Of a stretch of 64,000 nucleotides of DNA, positions 62,062-64,000 are shown in pieces. The stretch's first letter is position 1. Each line of letters begins with the position of its first letter. This stretch comes from Ornithinibacillus halotolerans. GTDB lineage: Bacteria > Bacillota > Bacilli > Bacillales > Amphibacillaceae. The DNA is taken from the NCBI RefSeq assembly GCF_014637405.1, contig NZ_BMEY01000003.1, positions 58,240 to 122,239 of the forward strand, written 5' to 3'. The notes beneath the pieces were generated by a model. The model saw nothing but the letters and a program-made list of their open reading frames with translations, ran no database searches and was not told the DNA's origin. Made by a program: the position numbers and the translations under genes.

Positions 62062-62913
62062 TTACTTTTTTAAATACGTATTTCCGTCACGTTGTTCAAT
62101 TTTTCCTTCTTTTAGTAACTTTCCTAGCGCTCGTTTAAATGCAGCCTTACTAATGTTGAAAGTGCTTCTAATATCTTCCGGATCACTCTTATCACTAAAA
62201 GGAATCATGCCGTCATGCTCTTGTAGATGCTCTAAGATCATATCTGCGTCTTCTACCATACCATGTTGTTTTAGTGGGCGTAAGGAGATATTTAATGTGC
62301 CATCATATTTAACTTCAATGACACGTCCTTCGACAAGTTCACCTAGCCTTGGTTCTGTTTTTCTCTCTGTATGGTGAATAAATCCACGATAATCTTCCTC
62401 GGTAATAATAGCCGAACCTTCTCTGCTCGTATGATATACTCTTCCTTTTACAGTTTCATTTAATAACGAATCAGGAGCGAGTTCTATTTCACGAAGAATA
62501 ACACCTTCTGTTGCTGGTAAGGCAAGTAATCTTCCTTTTCTATCTTTGCCTAAAGTGACGTATAGTTTGTCTCCTTCTTTAGGCCAAACGTTTTCAAATA
62601 ATGGTAAATCGTCCTTAGAGACTAGGAATTCCTTTGTTGTGCCAATATCTACAAATGCACCTAAATTTGGAATGACATTGACTACAGTAGCCCAACCATA
62701 TTGATCCATGACTACAGTAGGAAGTTTCATGGATGCAGTTAGTTTTTCTTTTTTATCCAAGTATAAGAAAACGTCAACTTTTTGGTCTACTTCAAGTTCT
62801 TCGTCCGCTTCATTAAAATGAAGCAGTGCTTCTTGCATATCTTTTTTAACGACATAACCATTATCAATTTTTCGGTCAACAATCATCGTTTGAATGGTAC
62901 CTATTTCGATCAT
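62062..62913 (-). CDS. cvfB: S1-domain RNA-binding regulator CvfB
   Basis: A 283-residue cytoplasmic RNA-binding protein of the CvfB/YitL family. Consecutive S1-like barrels occupy roughly residues 5-60, 70-135 and 150-215 (for example NLGAFVDIGTTKEFLVSKDDLP and EGSAIITEEDYRGFIHHTER), followed by a winged helix at 225-283 (ISKAAFKRALGKLLKEGKIEQRDG). In staphylococci CvfB affects virulence gene expression. ATG follows TGAGGGG. Upstream lies a 380-base stretch with a probable structured RNA and terminator, so cvfB could be controlled by transcription attenuation. Confidence 0.92.
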   Translation of the reverse strand: MIEIGTIQTMIVDRKIDNGYVVKKDMQEALLHFNEADEELEVDQKVDVFLYLDKKEKLTASMKLPTVVMDQYGWATVVNVIPNLGAFVDIGTTKEFLVSKDDLPLFENVWPKEGDKLYVTLGKDRKGRLLALPATEGVILREIELAPDSLLNETVKGRVYHTSREGSAIITEEDYRGFIHHTERKTEPRLGELVEGRVIEVKYDGTLNISLRPLKQHGMVEDADMILEHLQEHDGMIPFSDKSDPEDIRSTFNISKAAFKRALGKLLKEGKIEQRDGNTYLKK

Positions 62914-62935
62914 ACAAACCCCTCATTTCTTATGT

Positions 62936-63296
62936 ATTGGAAAAGGGACACCCTAGTATATAGGGTATCCCTTTTATTTCTAAAGTAACACATCATTATT
63001 TTTATTATACCCCGAAATGATTCGGGTGGGAAATTCTTGCTAAATATCATATTTAAATGTTGCAGTTCTCAGTAACGCCACTGAGTTTATACGAATTTCA
63101 CTTTACCGCGGTACATGTTCCACTGGGTGATAAGAATCAGCCACTCGGACTACTTACCCCTTATCCATGTTCTCTAACTTAAGCAACGTAAGCCCAACCT
63201 TCTCTTACGTCCTTGCGACCCTATAGTCGCGCCAGTGTGAATAAGCATTACCAAAAACACTGTAGAATGCCAGATATGATTGTCACTTTAGACAAC
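62936..63296 (-). ncRNA. probable structured RNA of unknown class
   Basis: A GC-richer block without a gene. On the minus strand it has a sigma-A promoter at one end and an intrinsic terminator at the other, giving a transcript of about 355 bases. Stems visible (plus-strand positions): CAGTGT/ACACTG 233-238 with 257-262, GCGAC/GTCGC 215-219 with 226-230, ACGTAAG/CTTACGT 186-192 with 204-210, GATAAG/CTTATC 129-134 with 160-165, CTCAGT/ACTGAG 068-073 with 080-085, and CCCGAA/TTCGGG 011-016 with 021-026 (all 63xxx). I could not match it to RNase P, tmRNA, SRP, 6S or a known riboswitch. It could be an independent RNA or the leader of cvfB. Confidence 0.65.
62941..62975 (-). terminator. intrinsic terminator after the structured RNA
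   Basis: AAAAGGGAUACCCU pairs with AGGGUGUCCCUUUU fully as minus-strand RNA (one G-U), a mismatch on the plus strand. It lies 28 bases before the cvfB start codon. Confidence 0.8.
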
Positions 63297-63302
63297 TTAC
63301 CT

Positions 63303-63331
63303 ATTATTTCATAGTTTTAGTTATTTGTCAA
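63303..63331 (-). promoter_or_regulatory. sigma-A promoter of the structured RNA
   Basis: On the minus strand a perfect TTGACA (63326-63331) is followed after exactly 17 bases by AATAAT (63303-63308). Confidence 0.75.
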
Positions 63332-63371
63332 TATATGCTTTTTATCCCAGTGCTTTCAATAGCCTTGCTTG

Positions 63372-63566
63372 TTATGATTTAACAGACTTCTTATATGCCC
63401 AATGAACTATGAAATAACAAATTAATAGGCTAAACAGTGCAACAATTGTTAGTGAAACTGCATTAGGTTCTCCAAACACTTTATAATATACGTGGACTAA
63501 AGATAAATCTAAACCTAACCAACGTAAAAATCCAAGAATGAAAATACCACCAACAATACCTAACAT
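63372..63566 (-). CDS. small two-helix membrane protein
   Basis: At least 64 residues with two hydrophobic segments and a basic C-terminus (AYKKSVKS). The only ATG (63564-63566) has no ribosome binding site. A strong AAGGAGG lies about 40 bases upstream, and the frame is open from there (ITKIKFTLTIMLGIV). An ATT codon at 63594-63596 sits 7 bases after it, so the true start may be that ATT, adding 10 residues. No family recognised. It follows an ABC transporter remnant and may be co-transcribed with it. Confidence 0.55.
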   Translation of the reverse strand: MLGIVGGIFILGFLRWLGLDLSLVHVYYKVFGEPNAVSLTIVALFSLLICYFIVHWAYKKSVKS

Positions 63567-63650
63567 AATAGTTAACGTAAATTTAATTTTAGTAATATTA
63601 TATCCTCCTTTCTATAAATTGTGTGATCGATTAAATACTCCATACACGTA

Positions 63651-63920
63651 TTATTGAATGTCTTTTCTGGTAAACCTATATAAAGAAATACGATATGAAA
63701 TATACAATGTAAATGCGGCAAATAGTAAAGGTATGGCAATAGGCTGTATGCTAATTACATTGAGTACAAACGAAGCAAAGTTGTTTTCTAGCGTAAGATG
63801 AGGGTTTGCAATTATTACAACAAAGATGATAATCGTAAATAAAAATACAAAAGCAAAAATACTCATCGCATATCGAAAATTACTGAAGAAATAAAAGATA
63901 GGAATACATATAGCTAACAT
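63651..63920 (-). pseudogene. ABC-2 type permease, 5'-truncated
   Basis: An 89-residue frame encodes about three membrane segments ending in FTLYISYRISLYRFTRKDIQ, typical of the C-terminus of ABC-2 permeases. The region just upstream has AAAGGAGG and a start (MSHLLIH-like frame from a GTG), but that frame is out of register and closes after 18 codons, while the 89-residue frame has a TAA two codons before its ATG. The first ~100 residues of a normal permease are missing. Most likely an internal deletion inactivated it. Confidence 0.55.
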
Positions 63921-63941
63921 GAATTAGTAAATGGCTCACAT

Positions 63942-64000
63942 TTATGCCTCCTTTCGAGTCATGTAATACATCATATCTTCTAATGTCGCATTTTCGAGTA
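63942..64000 (-). CDS. 3' end of an ABC transporter ATP-binding gene (partial)
   Basis: On the minus strand the frame reads LENATLEDMMYYMTRKEA then TAA (63942-63944). The LEDxxxxxT ending is the usual C-terminus of ABC-2 exporter ATPases (as in SLEDVFL.LT). The rest lies beyond the window. It sits directly before the truncated permease. Confidence 0.6.
   Translation of the reverse strand, partial: LENATLEDMMYYMTRKEA

Noticed and set aside
63100-63135. ACCGCGG with a nearby TGG on the minus strand, recalling a T-box antiterminator
   Set aside because: Extra bases interrupt the T-box sequence, the terminator is some 150 bases away rather than overlapping, and the downstream gene is not an amino acid gene.

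Overview
The window looks like a chromosomal segment of a low-GC, endospore-forming Bacillaceae (Oceanobacillus/Ornithinibacillus/Virgibacillus-like; genus not provable here). Evidence: an alpha/beta-type SASP with a GPR cleavage site, strong AGGAGG ribosome binding sites, frequent TTG/GTG starts, CcpA cre-like sites, two PucR-type regulators and a CvfB homologue. No rRNA, tRNA, transposase, integrase or CRISPR array was seen.

Layout. 1-7.1 kb: end of a hydrolase-like gene, a BBE-type FAD oxidoreductase, a LuxR-type STAND regulator, a SASP, a C26 amidohydrolase, an M19 dipeptidase and a stand-alone glutaminase-like domain without its catalytic Cys. 7.1-11.1 kb: FdhA-type dehydrogenase and glpF-glpK. 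11.2-15.9 kb: YfcC-type carrier, RidA, gamma-glutamyltransferase-like enzyme and an alpha/beta hydrolase. 16.1-37.1 kb: a large allantoin/purine catabolism region with two allantoinases, an NCS1 permease plus a deleted second NCS1 gene, PucR, AllC, AllE, two AllD, the oxamate carbamoyltransferase subunits AllF/AllG/AllH, carbamate kinase AllK, a second PucR and an NCS2 permease. Together these encode allantoin -> allantoate -> ureidoglycine -> ureidoglycolate -> oxalurate -> oxamate + carbamoyl phosphate -> ATP + CO2 + NH3. This region also carries a 52-bp tandem repeat block and two copies of a structured intergenic repeat.

37.5-40.9 kb: a membrane-anchored HtrA-like protease with a zinc ribbon and an acidic/aromatic tail, a split chromate transporter and a GNAT acetyltransferase. 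41.3-57.8 kb: one co-directional RiPP cluster of the thiopeptide/azole type. It holds two Cys-rich precursor genes and the decayed relic of a third, a YcaO cyclodehydratase with its Ocin-ThiF partner, two SagB-type dehydrogenases, a second E1-like protein, a split LanB dehydratase, three separate proteins of the thiopeptide-type (SpaB C-terminal) family, an ABC exporter and a small membrane protein. This is the most novel system here: the precursor cores end in CCSCCC(C/T) and do not fit the canonical SCxxC thiopeptide core.

58-64 kb: oligoendopeptidase F-type peptidase, dicarboxylate/glutamate symporter, small membrane proteins, CvfB, a probable unrecognised structured RNA on the minus strand with its own promoter and terminator, and the end of an ABC transporter locus whose permease looks 5'-truncated. 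Start sites were chosen by eye from ribosome binding sites; functions come from motif recognition without database searches.
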